The notes below the pieces were generated by a model. The model worked only from the letters and a program-made list of their open reading frames with translations. It had not been told where the DNA came from and searched no databases. Of a stretch of DNA of 64,000 nucleotides, positions 35,442 to 44,255 are shown one piece after another. This DNA is from DASZMX01 sp035551475. Lineage in GTDB: Bacteria; Verrucomicrobiota; Verrucomicrobiia; Limisphaerales; Palsa-1400. The first letter of the stretch is position 1. Each line of letters starts with the position of its first letter. The stretch lies in the NCBI GenBank assembly GCA_035551475.1, contig DASZMX010000082.1, positions 62,001 to 126,000 on the forward strand, written 5' to 3'. The translations under genes and the position numbers were made by a program.

Positions 35442-36980
35442 ATGCACCCTATCACACATACGGCTTTCCGCCGCATCATTATTTCTATGGCAGCGATTAT
35501 GACCGCGACTGGGCTTCACGCGGCGGGCGCCGCTCTGGGGCAATTCGAAGGCGAAACCGATTTGGGCGAACCGACGCTGGCGGGAAGCTGTCAATACGAC
35601 GCCGCGCGCCAGGAATATCGCGTCTCCGGCGCGGGCACAAATATGTGGTTCACGCGCGACCAATGCCATTTCGTGTGGAAGAAGATGAAGGGTGATTTTC
35701 TCCTCCGCACGCGCGTGGAATTTGTGGGCAAAGGCGCCGTGGATCATCGCAAGGTCGGCTGGATGGTGCGGCCCAGCCTCGACCCGCTCTCCCCTTACGC
35801 CGACGCCGCCGAGCATGGCGACGGCCTGACCTCCCTGCAATATCGCGTCGCGGTCGGCAGCAACACCGACCAACTCCGCCTCAATGTCACCAACGCGGAT
35901 GTGCTGCAATTCGAGCGCAAGGGCAACACCTACATTTTTTCCGCCGCGCGTTACGGCGAGCCCTTCGTCAGCGCGGAATTGCCCGATTTCAAATTGGGCG
36001 ACGAAGTGTATGTCGGGCTGTTTGTCTGCTCCCATACCGCTGATGTCGTGGAGACGGCAATTTGCCGCGATGTGCGCATCGTCAAGCCGGTGAAGGAAAG
36101 TTTTGTGCCCTACCGGGATTTTATTGGCAGCGCGTTGGAAATTCTCGAAGTCCCCACCGGCCGCCTGGAAATGATCCGCGAATCCGCCGAACCCTTCGAG
36201 GCGCCGAATTGGACGCATGACGGTCGCGCGCTGATCTATAACGTGAGCGGACGCAAGGAAGGCTGGGGGCGGCTCTGCCGGTTCGATCTCGCGGATAAAA
36301 AGGCCGCCACCATCGACACCGATTTCGCCAATCGCAATAACAATGATCACGTGCTGTCCTTTGACGGGCGCATGCTGGCCATCAGCGATCAAAGCGCCGG
36401 GCACGGCGGGCAATCCGCGGTTTTCACCGTGCCGGTCGGCGGCGGTTCCCCGGAGCCGCTGACCAAGCTCTCCCCCTCCTACGCGCACGGCTGGTCGCCC
36501 GACGGCAAATTTATCGTGTACACGGGCGGGCGGAACAATAAATATGACATTTACAAAATGGCGGTGGGCGGCGGCGATGAAATTCGGTTGACAGACGCGG
36601 AGGGATTGAGCGACGGCCCGGAATTCACGCCGGATGGGCAGTATATTTATTTTAATTCCACGCGCTCCGGGTTGATGCAGTTGTGGCGCATGAAGCCGGA
36701 TGGCTCCGGCCAGGAGCAGGTCACGAACGATGAATTCAACAATTGGTTTCCCCACATTTCGCCCGACGGCAAATGGATTGCCTTCATCAGTTTTCCAAAA
36801 GATATCGAGCCGAAAGACCATCCTTATTACAAGCACGTCTATCTGCGCGTGATGCCGGCGGACGGCGGCGCGGCAAAAGTCGTGGCATATGTTTACGGCG
36901 GCCAGGGCACCATGAACGTGCCTTCGTGGTCGCCCGACAGCCGGAAGATCGCTTTCGTCAGCAACAACACCATCGAATGA
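35442..36980 (+). CDS. Secreted TolB-like beta-propeller protein with N-terminal lectin-like domain
   Basis: A 512-residue protein with a signal peptide (about 1-28). Residues 35-200 form a jelly-roll-type domain (DFLLRTRVEFVGKGAVDHRK) and 230-510 contain five PD40/WD-like blades, for example HGWSPDGKFIVYTGG and PHISPDGKWIAFIS. It may bind glycans or their fragments. Its stop overlaps the start of the GH8 gene by 4 bp (ATGA), so it belongs to a small sugar-degradation operon. Confidence 0.75.
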   Translation: MHPITHTAFRRIIISMAAIMTATGLHAAGAALGQFEGETDLGEPTLAGSCQYDAARQEYRVSGAGTNMWFTRDQCHFVWKKMKGDFLLRTRVEFVGKGAVDHRKVGWMVRPSLDPLSPYADAAEHGDGLTSLQYRVAVGSNTDQLRLNVTNADVLQFERKGNTYIFSAARYGEPFVSAELPDFKLGDEVYVGLFVCSHTADVVETAICRDVRIVKPVKESFVPYRDFIGSALEILEVPTGRLEMIRESAEPFEAPNWTHDGRALIYNVSGRKEGWGRLCRFDLADKKAATIDTDFANRNNNDHVLSFDGRMLAISDQSAGHGGQSAVFTVPVGGGSPEPLTKLSPSYAHGWSPDGKFIVYTGGRNNKYDIYKMAVGGGDEIRLTDAEGLSDGPEFTPDGQYIYFNSTRSGLMQLWRMKPDGSGQEQVTNDEFNNWFPHISPDGKWIAFISFPKDIEPKDHPYYKHVYLRVMPADGGAAKVVAYVYGGQGTMNVPSWSPDSRKIAFVSNNTIE

Positions 36981-38257
36981 AGAGATTTCTTTGCCCGGCG
37001 TTGCTCGCCCTCGCGCTGCTCAACCAAGGATGTCAGTCCCCCTCCTCTCCGTCGCCGGCGCGCGGCGCCGCTGTCACGGGTCATTATCCCAATTTGTTCG
37101 CCGCAAACGGCCATACGGATGCGGAGGTAAAGTCGAAAATCGACGCCGCCTACGCCCAGCTTTTCCACGGCGACAACGATAACCAAACCGTTTTTTATTT
37201 GGCGGGAACCAACGCCAACGGCCCCTTCGGTTTTGTCACCGATGTGGCGAACAACGACGTGCGCACCGAGGGCTTGTCGTACGGCATGATGATCGCCGTG
37301 CAGCTCGATCACAAAGCGGATTTCGACGCCATTTGGAATTGGGCGCGGACGTTCATGTTCCACAGCGATCCGGCCCATCCGTCGTATCAATATTTTTCGT
37401 GGTCGATGAAAACCAACGGCGCGTTGAACGACGAAATGGTCGCGCCCGATGGCGAAGAATATTTCATCATGTCGCTTTATTTCGCGGCCAATCGATGGGG
37501 CAGCGGCTCCGGGATTTACGACTATCGCGGCATGGCGGATTGTTTGTTGAGCAACGCGGTGCATCGCGCCGTGATCACGGGCCAGGTCACCACCCGGCCG
37601 TCCCGCACCGCGGCCATCACGGCGGGGCCGATCTTCAATCCTGACCATAAAATGGTGCGTTTCTCTCCCACCGGCGCTGACCACACCGATCCCTCCTATC
37701 ATTTGCCGGCCTTCTACGAATTGTGGGCCAAATGGGGGCCGCCCGGGGATCGCGATTATTGGAAGGAAGCCGCCGAGAATAGCCGCACTTTCTTCCAATG
37801 GACCACGAATCCCCGCACGGGCCTGGCGCCGAACTACGCGAACTTCGACGGCTCGCCCGAGGCGCCGGCCTGGAACAAAGGCGCCGCCGATTTTCGTTTT
37901 GACGCCTGGCGCACGGCCATGAATTGGTCGGTGGATTGGTCCTGGTGGCGCAAAGACATTCACGAGCGCGAATTCAGCGATCGTTTGCAGGCCTTTTTTG
38001 CGGAAAAAGGCATCAGCACGTATGGCAACCAATTCACCCTGGACGGCCAGCAGGTCGCTGCGGAACATTCCACAGGTCTCGTCGCGATGAACGCCGTGGC
38101 GAGCCTCGCGGCGACGAACCCGCAGCGGCAGGAATTCGTCGAGGCGCTCTGGCGGACGCCCATCCCGAACGGCCACTACCGCTATTATGACGGCCTGCTA
38201 TACTTGATGGGGCTCATGCATTGCGGCGGAGAATTCCGCGCGCTGGGCCCGCCCTGA
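36977..38257 (+). CDS. GH8 family glycoside hydrolase lipoprotein (Rex-like oligoxylanase candidate)
   Basis: A 426-residue lipoprotein with lipobox NQGC (Cys 19). VRTEGLSYGMMIAVQLD holds the general acid E98, APDGEEYF holds D158, and FRFDAWRTAMNWSVDWSWW holds the third acidic residue (about 294). These match GH8 enzymes, especially reducing-end xylose-releasing exo-oligoxylanases. The likely substrate is xylo-oligosaccharide or a similar beta-1,4 glycan. It is coupled to the TolB-like gene and followed 5 bp later by the GH5 gene. Confidence 0.85.
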   Translation: MKRFLCPALLALALLNQGCQSPSSPSPARGAAVTGHYPNLFAANGHTDAEVKSKIDAAYAQLFHGDNDNQTVFYLAGTNANGPFGFVTDVANNDVRTEGLSYGMMIAVQLDHKADFDAIWNWARTFMFHSDPAHPSYQYFSWSMKTNGALNDEMVAPDGEEYFIMSLYFAANRWGSGSGIYDYRGMADCLLSNAVHRAVITGQVTTRPSRTAAITAGPIFNPDHKMVRFSPTGADHTDPSYHLPAFYELWAKWGPPGDRDYWKEAAENSRTFFQWTTNPRTGLAPNYANFDGSPEAPAWNKGAADFRFDAWRTAMNWSVDWSWWRKDIHEREFSDRLQAFFAEKGISTYGNQFTLDGQQVAAEHSTGLVAMNAVASLAATNPQRQEFVEALWRTPIPNGHYRYYDGLLYLMGLMHCGGEFRALGPP

Positions 38258-38262
38258 ATCGT

Positions 38263-40134
38263 ATGAGTTTGCGCCATGTCATGTTTCTGGCCTCCGCCCT
38301 GGCCGCCTCGGCGCAAACCAATCCCGTCCAGGTCGCCGTGCAAGCCCGCTTCGATTTGGAAGGCGACGGCAATACGCAAGCGCTCAATTTGGGATACTTG
38401 ACAGCGGGCGCCGGTTCCGTGGATCGCCAGACCTGGCTGGCCCCCTCCGATCAGACGAATAGTTACACCGTCAATTTCAACATCGCCCATTTTGCGTGGA
38501 CGCCGGCCTCGTTCCGCTTTACGCCCGCCAGCAGTGGCACCGTCAATCTCACCATTCGCGGGCCTTGGGAAATGTCGCCCAACGGCGCGATCTACAAGCA
38601 GGAAGTTCTCTGGGACGGCTGTTCGGCGGTCAACGCCACGCTGACCAATGGCAGCTTCGAAAACGTCCTCGCGGGTCTGCCCTCAAGTTGGTGGCGCACC
38701 TACGGCACGGACGCGGCCGTGGACACCGGCCCGGTCGCGCCCGAGGATGGCGTCCGCTACGTGCGCGTGTGGCACGATGGCCCGTTGAGCTGCAATTTTG
38801 CGGTGCAAGGCGGCGTGCCTGTGACGCTCAATTTTTTCGCGCGCGCCTTTTTCCCGGCGAATTTCACCGACATGCCGCGCCTGGCCAGCACGAACACCCC
38901 CGCGCATCTCGCCGCCCGCAAATTCATGCGCGGCGTCAACATGGGCAATTATCTGGAAGTCCCGCCCGGTGAAACGTGGCAATCCACCTACACCACCAAT
39001 GATTTCATCAACATCCGCCGCGAAGGCTTCGATCATGTGCGCATTCCCGGCGGCTGGAATTATTATGTGGGCTCCGCGCCGAATTACACCATTGCGCCCG
39101 CCTTCTTTGCCAAGACGGATTTCATGGTGACCAACGCCTTGCAGCAGGGGCTTTCCGTGATCATCAATATTCACAACTGGAACGAATTCGCCACCAACGC
39201 CGCCGCCAACACCAACGAATTTTACGCCATCTGGCGCCAGATCGCCGCCTACTATTCCAACCGGCCGCCAAGCCTCGCTTTCGAGCTGATCAACGAGCCC
39301 AACGGCCCCGGCTCCGCCACGGCGTTGTTGAATCCGATCTATGCGGAAGCCATTCGTGAGATTCGCTTGACTAACCCGTCGCGCACCATTTTTGTCGGGC
39401 CCAGCCAGTGGAACGCCATCAGCGAGTTGGGCAGCCTGCAATTGCCGCCGGGCGATTCCAATCTGATCGTCACGGTGCACTGTTACGATCCGTTTTATTT
39501 CACGCATCAGGGCGCCACCTGGCCCGGCCCCGACACCGCCACCACTGGCGTGATTTTTCCCGGCCCGCCGCCGCATCCCCTCCAGCCTGCCGCGGGCATT
39601 GGCGATTACGTGACGAATTGGTTTGTCAATTACAATACCCTTCCCGCCGATGGCAACCCCAGCAGCCCTCTCGCCTTTGCCGGCGAACAACAGGAAGCGC
39701 GCCAGTGGTCGGATTATTACGGCCGCCCCGTGCACATCGGAGAATTTGGCGCCTACACGATGGGAGATGCCGCCTCGCGCGCCCGCTTTTACACCGCTTT
39801 CCGCGCCGGCGCCGACGCGCTTGGCCTTGGTTGGGCCATGTGGGATTGGAACGCCGGTTTCATGTATTGGGATCCCAACACCAAACAGCCCGCCCCCGGC
39901 ATGCGCGCCGCGATGTTCCCCGCCCCATCCCTGACTACCACCGGCCCCGGCGCCGTCACTTTCTCCGCCGCCCTCGCCAAAACCTTCCGCCTCGATCGCA
40001 ACTGGGCCTTCGGCTCCCCCGCCGGCTGGACGCCCATCGCCACAAATAGCTTAACCGCGACCAACTGGAATTACTTCGACCCCGCCGCCCTCAACAGCAA
40101 CGCCGCCTTCTACCGCGCTTACTGGATGAAATGA
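38263..40134 (+). CDS. GH5 family glycoside hydrolase with N-terminal carbohydrate-binding-like domain
   Basis: A 623-residue secreted enzyme with a short signal peptide (ends about residue 18). Residues 20-200 form an X2/CBM-like beta domain. The GH5 barrel starts RGVNMGNYLEVP (223) and has general acid E345 (INEPNG) and nucleophile E494 (HIGEFGAY). A C-terminal beta stretch follows. It is probably an endo-acting beta-glucanase or related enzyme. The ATG at 38263 gives the signal peptide. It is last in the operon with the GH8 gene. Confidence 0.85.
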   Translation: MSLRHVMFLASALAASAQTNPVQVAVQARFDLEGDGNTQALNLGYLTAGAGSVDRQTWLAPSDQTNSYTVNFNIAHFAWTPASFRFTPASSGTVNLTIRGPWEMSPNGAIYKQEVLWDGCSAVNATLTNGSFENVLAGLPSSWWRTYGTDAAVDTGPVAPEDGVRYVRVWHDGPLSCNFAVQGGVPVTLNFFARAFFPANFTDMPRLASTNTPAHLAARKFMRGVNMGNYLEVPPGETWQSTYTTNDFINIRREGFDHVRIPGGWNYYVGSAPNYTIAPAFFAKTDFMVTNALQQGLSVIINIHNWNEFATNAAANTNEFYAIWRQIAAYYSNRPPSLAFELINEPNGPGSATALLNPIYAEAIREIRLTNPSRTIFVGPSQWNAISELGSLQLPPGDSNLIVTVHCYDPFYFTHQGATWPGPDTATTGVIFPGPPPHPLQPAAGIGDYVTNWFVNYNTLPADGNPSSPLAFAGEQQEARQWSDYYGRPVHIGEFGAYTMGDAASRARFYTAFRAGADALGLGWAMWDWNAGFMYWDPNTKQPAPGMRAAMFPAPSLTTTGPGAVTFSAALAKTFRLDRNWAFGSPAGWTPIATNSLTATNWNYFDPAALNSNAAFYRAYWMK

Positions 40135-40137
40135 AAT

Positions 40138-40166
40138 CGGCCGGCGCTTTTTAGGGCGGCCGGCCG
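40138..40166. terminator. Putative bidirectional hairpin terminator
   Basis: A 7-bp perfect inverted repeat CGGCCGG/CCGGCCG (40138-40144 and 40160-40166) separates the convergent GH5 and rpsA genes. No strong T-run follows on either strand, so the call is tentative. Confidence 0.45.
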
Positions 40167-40189
40167 AGGTGTAATCTTTGTTGCGGCGG

Positions 40190-41863
40190 TTATTGGCCTT
40201 TTTCGCGCAGGCTTTCGTCAGCGGCGTCGAAGGCGTGTTGCAGGGCCACGAGATCTTCGCCCGGCTTGAGCGAATCCAGAATGGCTTGCTCGGCCTTAAG
40301 CTGCTCGGTGGAGTAGGCGGCGGCCTTGATCGAGAGGCCGATGCGGCGATCAGTCTTGTCGATCTTGATGACGCGGGCCGTGACTTCCTGGCCGACCTTG
40401 AGGACGTTCTTGATCTTGTCCGTGCGCTCTTCGCTCACTTGCGAGATGTGCACCAAGCCGTCGATGTCATGCTGCAAACCAATGAACGCGCCGAAGCTGG
40501 CGAGTTTGGTGACGCTGCCCGTGACGAGATCGCCCACTTTGTAGAACTGGTCGATGTTGCTCCACGGATCGACGCTCAGTTGCTTGACACCCACGGAAAT
40601 GCGCTGGTTCGGCTTGTCCACTTCCAGCACGATGGCTTCCACTTCGTCGCCTTTTTTGAAGACTTCGGAAGGGTGATTGATCTTGCGCGTCCAGGAAATG
40701 TCCGAGACGTGGATCATGCCGTCGATGCCTTCTTCCAACTCGATGAAGGCGCCGTAGCTGGTGAGATTGCGAATCTTGCCTTTGACCTTGGTGCCGGGCG
40801 GGTATTTCTCCAGCGCGCGGTCCCACGGATTGGCGTCCAATTGGCGGATGCCGAGGGAGATTTTCTGCTCTTCGCGATTGATGCCGAGGACGACCGCCTC
40901 GATTTCCTGGTCGGCCTTCAGGACGTCCGAAGGCTTGGCAATGCGCTTGGTCCAGGACAATTCGGTGACGTGCACCAAACCTTCCACGCCCGGCTCCAAT
41001 TCCACGAACGCGCCGTACGGCACGAGATTGACAACCTTGCCTTTGACCTTGTTGCCGACCTGGTATTTGGCGTCGATATTTTCCCAGGGATTGCTGAGCT
41101 TCTGCTTGAGGCCGAGGCTGACGCGTTCCTTTTCGCGGTTGATGTCGAGCACGACGACGTCGATATCCTGGCCGACCTTCAGGATTTCCGAAGGATGCCC
41201 GATGCGGCCCCAGCTCATGTCGGTGATGTGCAGCAAGCCGTCGATGCCGTTCAAGTCGATGAACGCGCCGAAATCGGTGATGTTCTTGACCGTGCCTTTG
41301 CGGATGTCGCCCGGGGTCATTTCGGTCAGGAGCTTGGCGCGCTTGTCGTTGCGCTGTTGTTCGATCAATTCACGGCGCGAGAGCACGATATTCTGGCGGT
41401 CCTGATTGATTTTGACGACCTTAAATTCGTAGGTGTTCCCGATGAACTGCGCCAAATTCTTGGGGGGAACGATGTCGATTTGCGAAGCGGGCAGGAAAGC
41501 TTCCACGCCAATGTTGACGAGCAATCCGCCTTTGACAGCCGCTTTGACTTTGCCGTTAATGGTGCCGCCTTCGTTGCAAATCGTGAGGATTTTGTCCCAA
41601 TTCCGTTTGAATTCCGCTTTTTCCTTGGAGAGGATGACCATGCCATCCTTGTCCTCGAGTTTCTCGATGAGGACGTCCACTTGATCGCCGATTTTGACGG
41701 CTTTGATGTCGTCGAATTCGATGCCGGAGACGACGCCTTCGCTTTTGTAGCCAATGTCCACCAGGGCTTCTTTGGGGCGGACTTCGATAACGATACCTTT
41801 GACAATCTGGCCCGGGGCAAAGCTCGTTGCGCTTTGCTTAAGGGCTTCTTCCATCGTGAGCAT
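40190..41863 (-). CDS. rpsA: 30S ribosomal protein S1
   Basis: A 557-residue protein with six consecutive S1 RNA-binding domains, recognisable by recurrent units like GAFIDLNGIDGLLHITDMSWG and GAFVELEPGVEGLVHVTELSW. The first two domains are more diverged, as in typical S1, where they bind the ribosome. S1 helps start translation on most mRNAs. It lies alone as a minus-strand gene with a 340-bp upstream region. Confidence 0.95.
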   Translation of the reverse strand: MLTMEEALKQSATSFAPGQIVKGIVIEVRPKEALVDIGYKSEGVVSGIEFDDIKAVKIGDQVDVLIEKLEDKDGMVILSKEKAEFKRNWDKILTICNEGGTINGKVKAAVKGGLLVNIGVEAFLPASQIDIVPPKNLAQFIGNTYEFKVVKINQDRQNIVLSRRELIEQQRNDKRAKLLTEMTPGDIRKGTVKNITDFGAFIDLNGIDGLLHITDMSWGRIGHPSEILKVGQDIDVVVLDINREKERVSLGLKQKLSNPWENIDAKYQVGNKVKGKVVNLVPYGAFVELEPGVEGLVHVTELSWTKRIAKPSDVLKADQEIEAVVLGINREEQKISLGIRQLDANPWDRALEKYPPGTKVKGKIRNLTSYGAFIELEEGIDGMIHVSDISWTRKINHPSEVFKKGDEVEAIVLEVDKPNQRISVGVKQLSVDPWSNIDQFYKVGDLVTGSVTKLASFGAFIGLQHDIDGLVHISQVSEERTDKIKNVLKVGQEVTARVIKIDKTDRRIGLSIKAAAYSTEQLKAEQAILDSLKPGEDLVALQHAFDAADESLREKGQ

Positions 41864-42205
41864 AATTAGAACGTGTTCGTAAACTGCGGGAGACTAGGCG
41901 GCGCGAAAGCGCCTCGAAGACTCCATTGCCAACCTGACCGCGTTGCCGGGCAACAGAGGTTAAAGGTTAGGTTCTTTAGTTGACTCTTTTTTCTCAGCCT
42001 CAACGAACAGCCGCACACGCGGCGTTCAGGCAGTGTGAACCATACCGAATCGCCCGCAAAACGCAAGCCGCAAAAAACGCCCTATTATTTTGTTCAAAAA
42101 GTGCCTCCAGCTCGAATTGACTTAAAATCGAACGGAAAAATGGCAGTAACGCTGACTTGACAGTTTATACCAAAGCCCGGTGACGCTCACTGCGTGCCTG
42201 GAATG
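41864..42205 (-). promoter_or_regulatory. rpsA upstream region with possible promoter and leader hairpin
   Basis: This 342-bp gap has no convincing gene. On the minus strand a TTGCGT (42066-42061) and TATGGT (42044-42039) with 16-bp spacing could be the rpsA promoter. A perfect hairpin with GGCGC/GCGCC stem and four-base loop lies at 41899-41912 inside the leader and could play a role in S1 autoregulation. The distal part (42070-42205) is AT-rich and lies downstream of the methyltransferase gene on the same strand. Confidence 0.35.
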
Positions 42206-43351
42206 TTAAACTTTCCGTACAAAATATGTCATGTTTTGGACTTGGCCATCCTCGCCTGGAAACCGGCCGCTCTTTCTAGGTTCGTCTAAAATCGCAAATC
42301 CTTCTTTATCGAGTAGGCGTCGAATTGTCTCATCGGAAAAATGCCATATGTGATCTGCAAGGTGCCATTTGGGTGTCTCTTCTAGCTCAATACACGGAAC
42401 ACGGAAAATTGCAATTCCGTCATCCTTCATGATTTGGCGCACCATGGTGAGAACGGAACGTGGGCTCGGCACATGCTCCAGAAAGTCAAAGAACGCAACA
42501 ACGTCAAAAAAGCCAGCGTATTCAAGATACTTCCCGCAAAACTCATCTAACTGGATAGGAAATACCAATAGGTTTTTTTCTATTGCCGCACGAATTCCTA
42601 GCGGCGATATCTCGAGTCCAATGGTTGAAAACCCCCGTGATTGCGCCGCTGCTTGAAGGTAGCCTCGCCCTCCGCCAATTTCCAAAAACCGCCGTGGTTT
42701 TTCATAGCTATCTCGCGGGGAAAGGCACGCATATTGAGGATCGCTGGCCGCCAAGTCAATCCATCGAGACAACTCCTCCTCGGTTCGCATTATTCTCATC
42801 TGTTTATCTTGATCCGTCGAGTCACCAATGCCGACCTGCTTATTCAATATTCCGTCGTATCGGCCTTCGAAATAACGGGGGCCGTAGAGGTCTACGAGAA
42901 ACTCTTCGTCGGGGATTGGGTTTCTCCATTTCATGCCGCATTGCGAACAAATCACTATAAAAAACTCTGAGAAGTTGATAACTAGTGACTTGATTACAGA
43001 ATACTGAAACGTCCCACAGATGGGGCATGGAAGGTAATGAAATTGCGAGGGGTTGAGCGGCGCCCACGGTATCTTTATGCGGATAGTGGAGGGAAGACAG
43101 TCGTCGTAAAATATTTCAACTACGCGGGAGTTAAACAGTCGCGCGGCGGCTTGTCTCCCTGTAACAGAATGCAGATCGGTGCGCGACAAAAGTGCGTTCA
43201 TCTCTTTCTCATAGCGTTCAGCCGTGATTTTATCATCGGTTGACAATCCCTTGCATACCTTTCGCCCTCCCATTAATGGATGCCGAAAAGCGATGACGAA
43301 ACTATTTCGCCCTGGAGGGCGGGAGGCTCGAGCTTTGTAATTTTTTTTCAC
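42206..43351 (-). CDS. Zinc-ribbon class I methyltransferase with integrase-arm-like N-terminus
   Basis: A 381-residue protein, AT-richer than its neighbours. Residues 12-60 (RPPGRNSFVIAFRHPLMGGR and then KGLSTDD) look like the arm-binding domain of tyrosine integrases. Residues 109-138 hold CPIC and CSQC, a zinc ribbon common in methyltransferases of this family, followed by YGPRYFEG. Residues 222-340 are an AdoMet-binding fold with LEIGGGRGYL (223-232) and FFDFLEHVPSP. No recombinase catalytic domain follows. The substrate is unknown; relatives modify sugars or small molecules. Base composition suggests acquisition. Confidence 0.7.
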   Translation of the reverse strand: MKKNYKARASRPPGRNSFVIAFRHPLMGGRKVCKGLSTDDKITAERYEKEMNALLSRTDLHSVTGRQAAARLFNSRVVEIFYDDCLPSTIRIKIPWAPLNPSQFHYLPCPICGTFQYSVIKSLVINFSEFFIVICSQCGMKWRNPIPDEEFLVDLYGPRYFEGRYDGILNKQVGIGDSTDQDKQMRIMRTEEELSRWIDLAASDPQYACLSPRDSYEKPRRFLEIGGGRGYLQAAAQSRGFSTIGLEISPLGIRAAIEKNLLVFPIQLDEFCGKYLEYAGFFDVVAFFDFLEHVPSPRSVLTMVRQIMKDDGIAIFRVPCIELEETPKWHLADHIWHFSDETIRRLLDKEGFAILDEPRKSGRFPGEDGQVQNMTYFVRKV

Positions 43352-43412
43352 GACGTTATACTAAAGTATTCCGAGCTTTCGTCAACTTTGGAATAACGTC
43401 GGTCAAGGCAGG

Positions 43413-44120
43413 CTAGATTGTTAGATGGTTTGAAGCTGTGAAGGTTTCCCCTCGCCGCACCGCGAGCCCGAGTCCCAGCCCGAAAATCCCATGCGCCAGC
43501 AGCGTCACCACCACGAACCGCGCTGTGACCGGAATGTGAAAAACCGCCGGATACGGCGTGAAGAGCATGCCCAATTCAAGGGCCACGGCGAACAAAACCG
43601 CCCAGGCCCAATGCCGTCGCGCGCCGTCGCCAATCAGGGCCAGATACATCACGCCGAAGGTGGCGCCGTTGCTGAAGTGATAGAGCCAACCGACGATTTG
43701 CGTGAGCAGTGGATAGTGCGCTTGCTCCAACGGCTGCCCCAGGATCATCGCGCCGAATTGCGGAAAAACCTTGAAAAGCGGCATGGGCGGGATCACCGCC
43801 GTCAGCCCCCATTCTTGGGCGAAAACAAAGGGGAGCCGGAAAATGTCATAAGAAAACGCCGCCACCAAGCCGCCGATCAACCCAATGCCGACCGCCCGAC
43901 CGAGCCGGCCATCGCCGCGCGCGCGATCCAACGCCGCCAACGCCAGCAACAGAACCATCGCGGGCAGAAAGATGAACGGCGTAAAAATCCGCATCGGACA
44001 CCAGCCGTAAAAATCCGCCATCAAACAAAGAATCGACGAAGCCGCCAATAGAAACACGACCAACCGTCCGCGCGCGCACCAGTGCGTTCGGGATTCATGG
44101 GCAATCGGCGTTTGTGGCAT
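43413..44120 (-). CDS. Multi-pass membrane protein of unknown function
   Basis: A 235-residue protein with about seven hydrophobic segments, starting around residue 20 (LVVFLLAASSILCLMADFYG). It contains short motifs such as GWLYHFSNGATFGVMYL but no named family is evident. It is transcribed divergently from the phospholipase-D-family gene, with a 135-bp gap between them. Confidence 0.6.
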   Translation of the reverse strand: MPQTPIAHESRTHWCARGRLVVFLLAASSILCLMADFYGWCPMRIFTPFIFLPAMVLLLALAALDRARGDGRLGRAVGIGLIGGLVAAFSYDIFRLPFVFAQEWGLTAVIPPMPLFKVFPQFGAMILGQPLEQAHYPLLTQIVGWLYHFSNGATFGVMYLALIGDGARRHWAWAVLFAVALELGMLFTPYPAVFHIPVTARFVVVTLLAHGIFGLGLGLAVRRGETFTASNHLTI

Positions 44121-44255
44121 GGCGTCCCCGGTTTTAACATTCGCCCGGCAAAATAACAGGTGTTTTCAAGGCGGCATCGGTCGCAATAATTTGGCGCCGG
44201 TTGACGGTCGCGGGGTGGGCTTCTATGATTGGAATGTCGCGGGGTCGCGGGATTC

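Noticed and set aside
40178..41869. A 563-codon open frame on the plus strand covering rpsA.
   Set aside because: It is the exact antisense of the S1 gene, whose six-domain repeat creates a matching regular Asp/Val-rich translation. No independent family features are seen.
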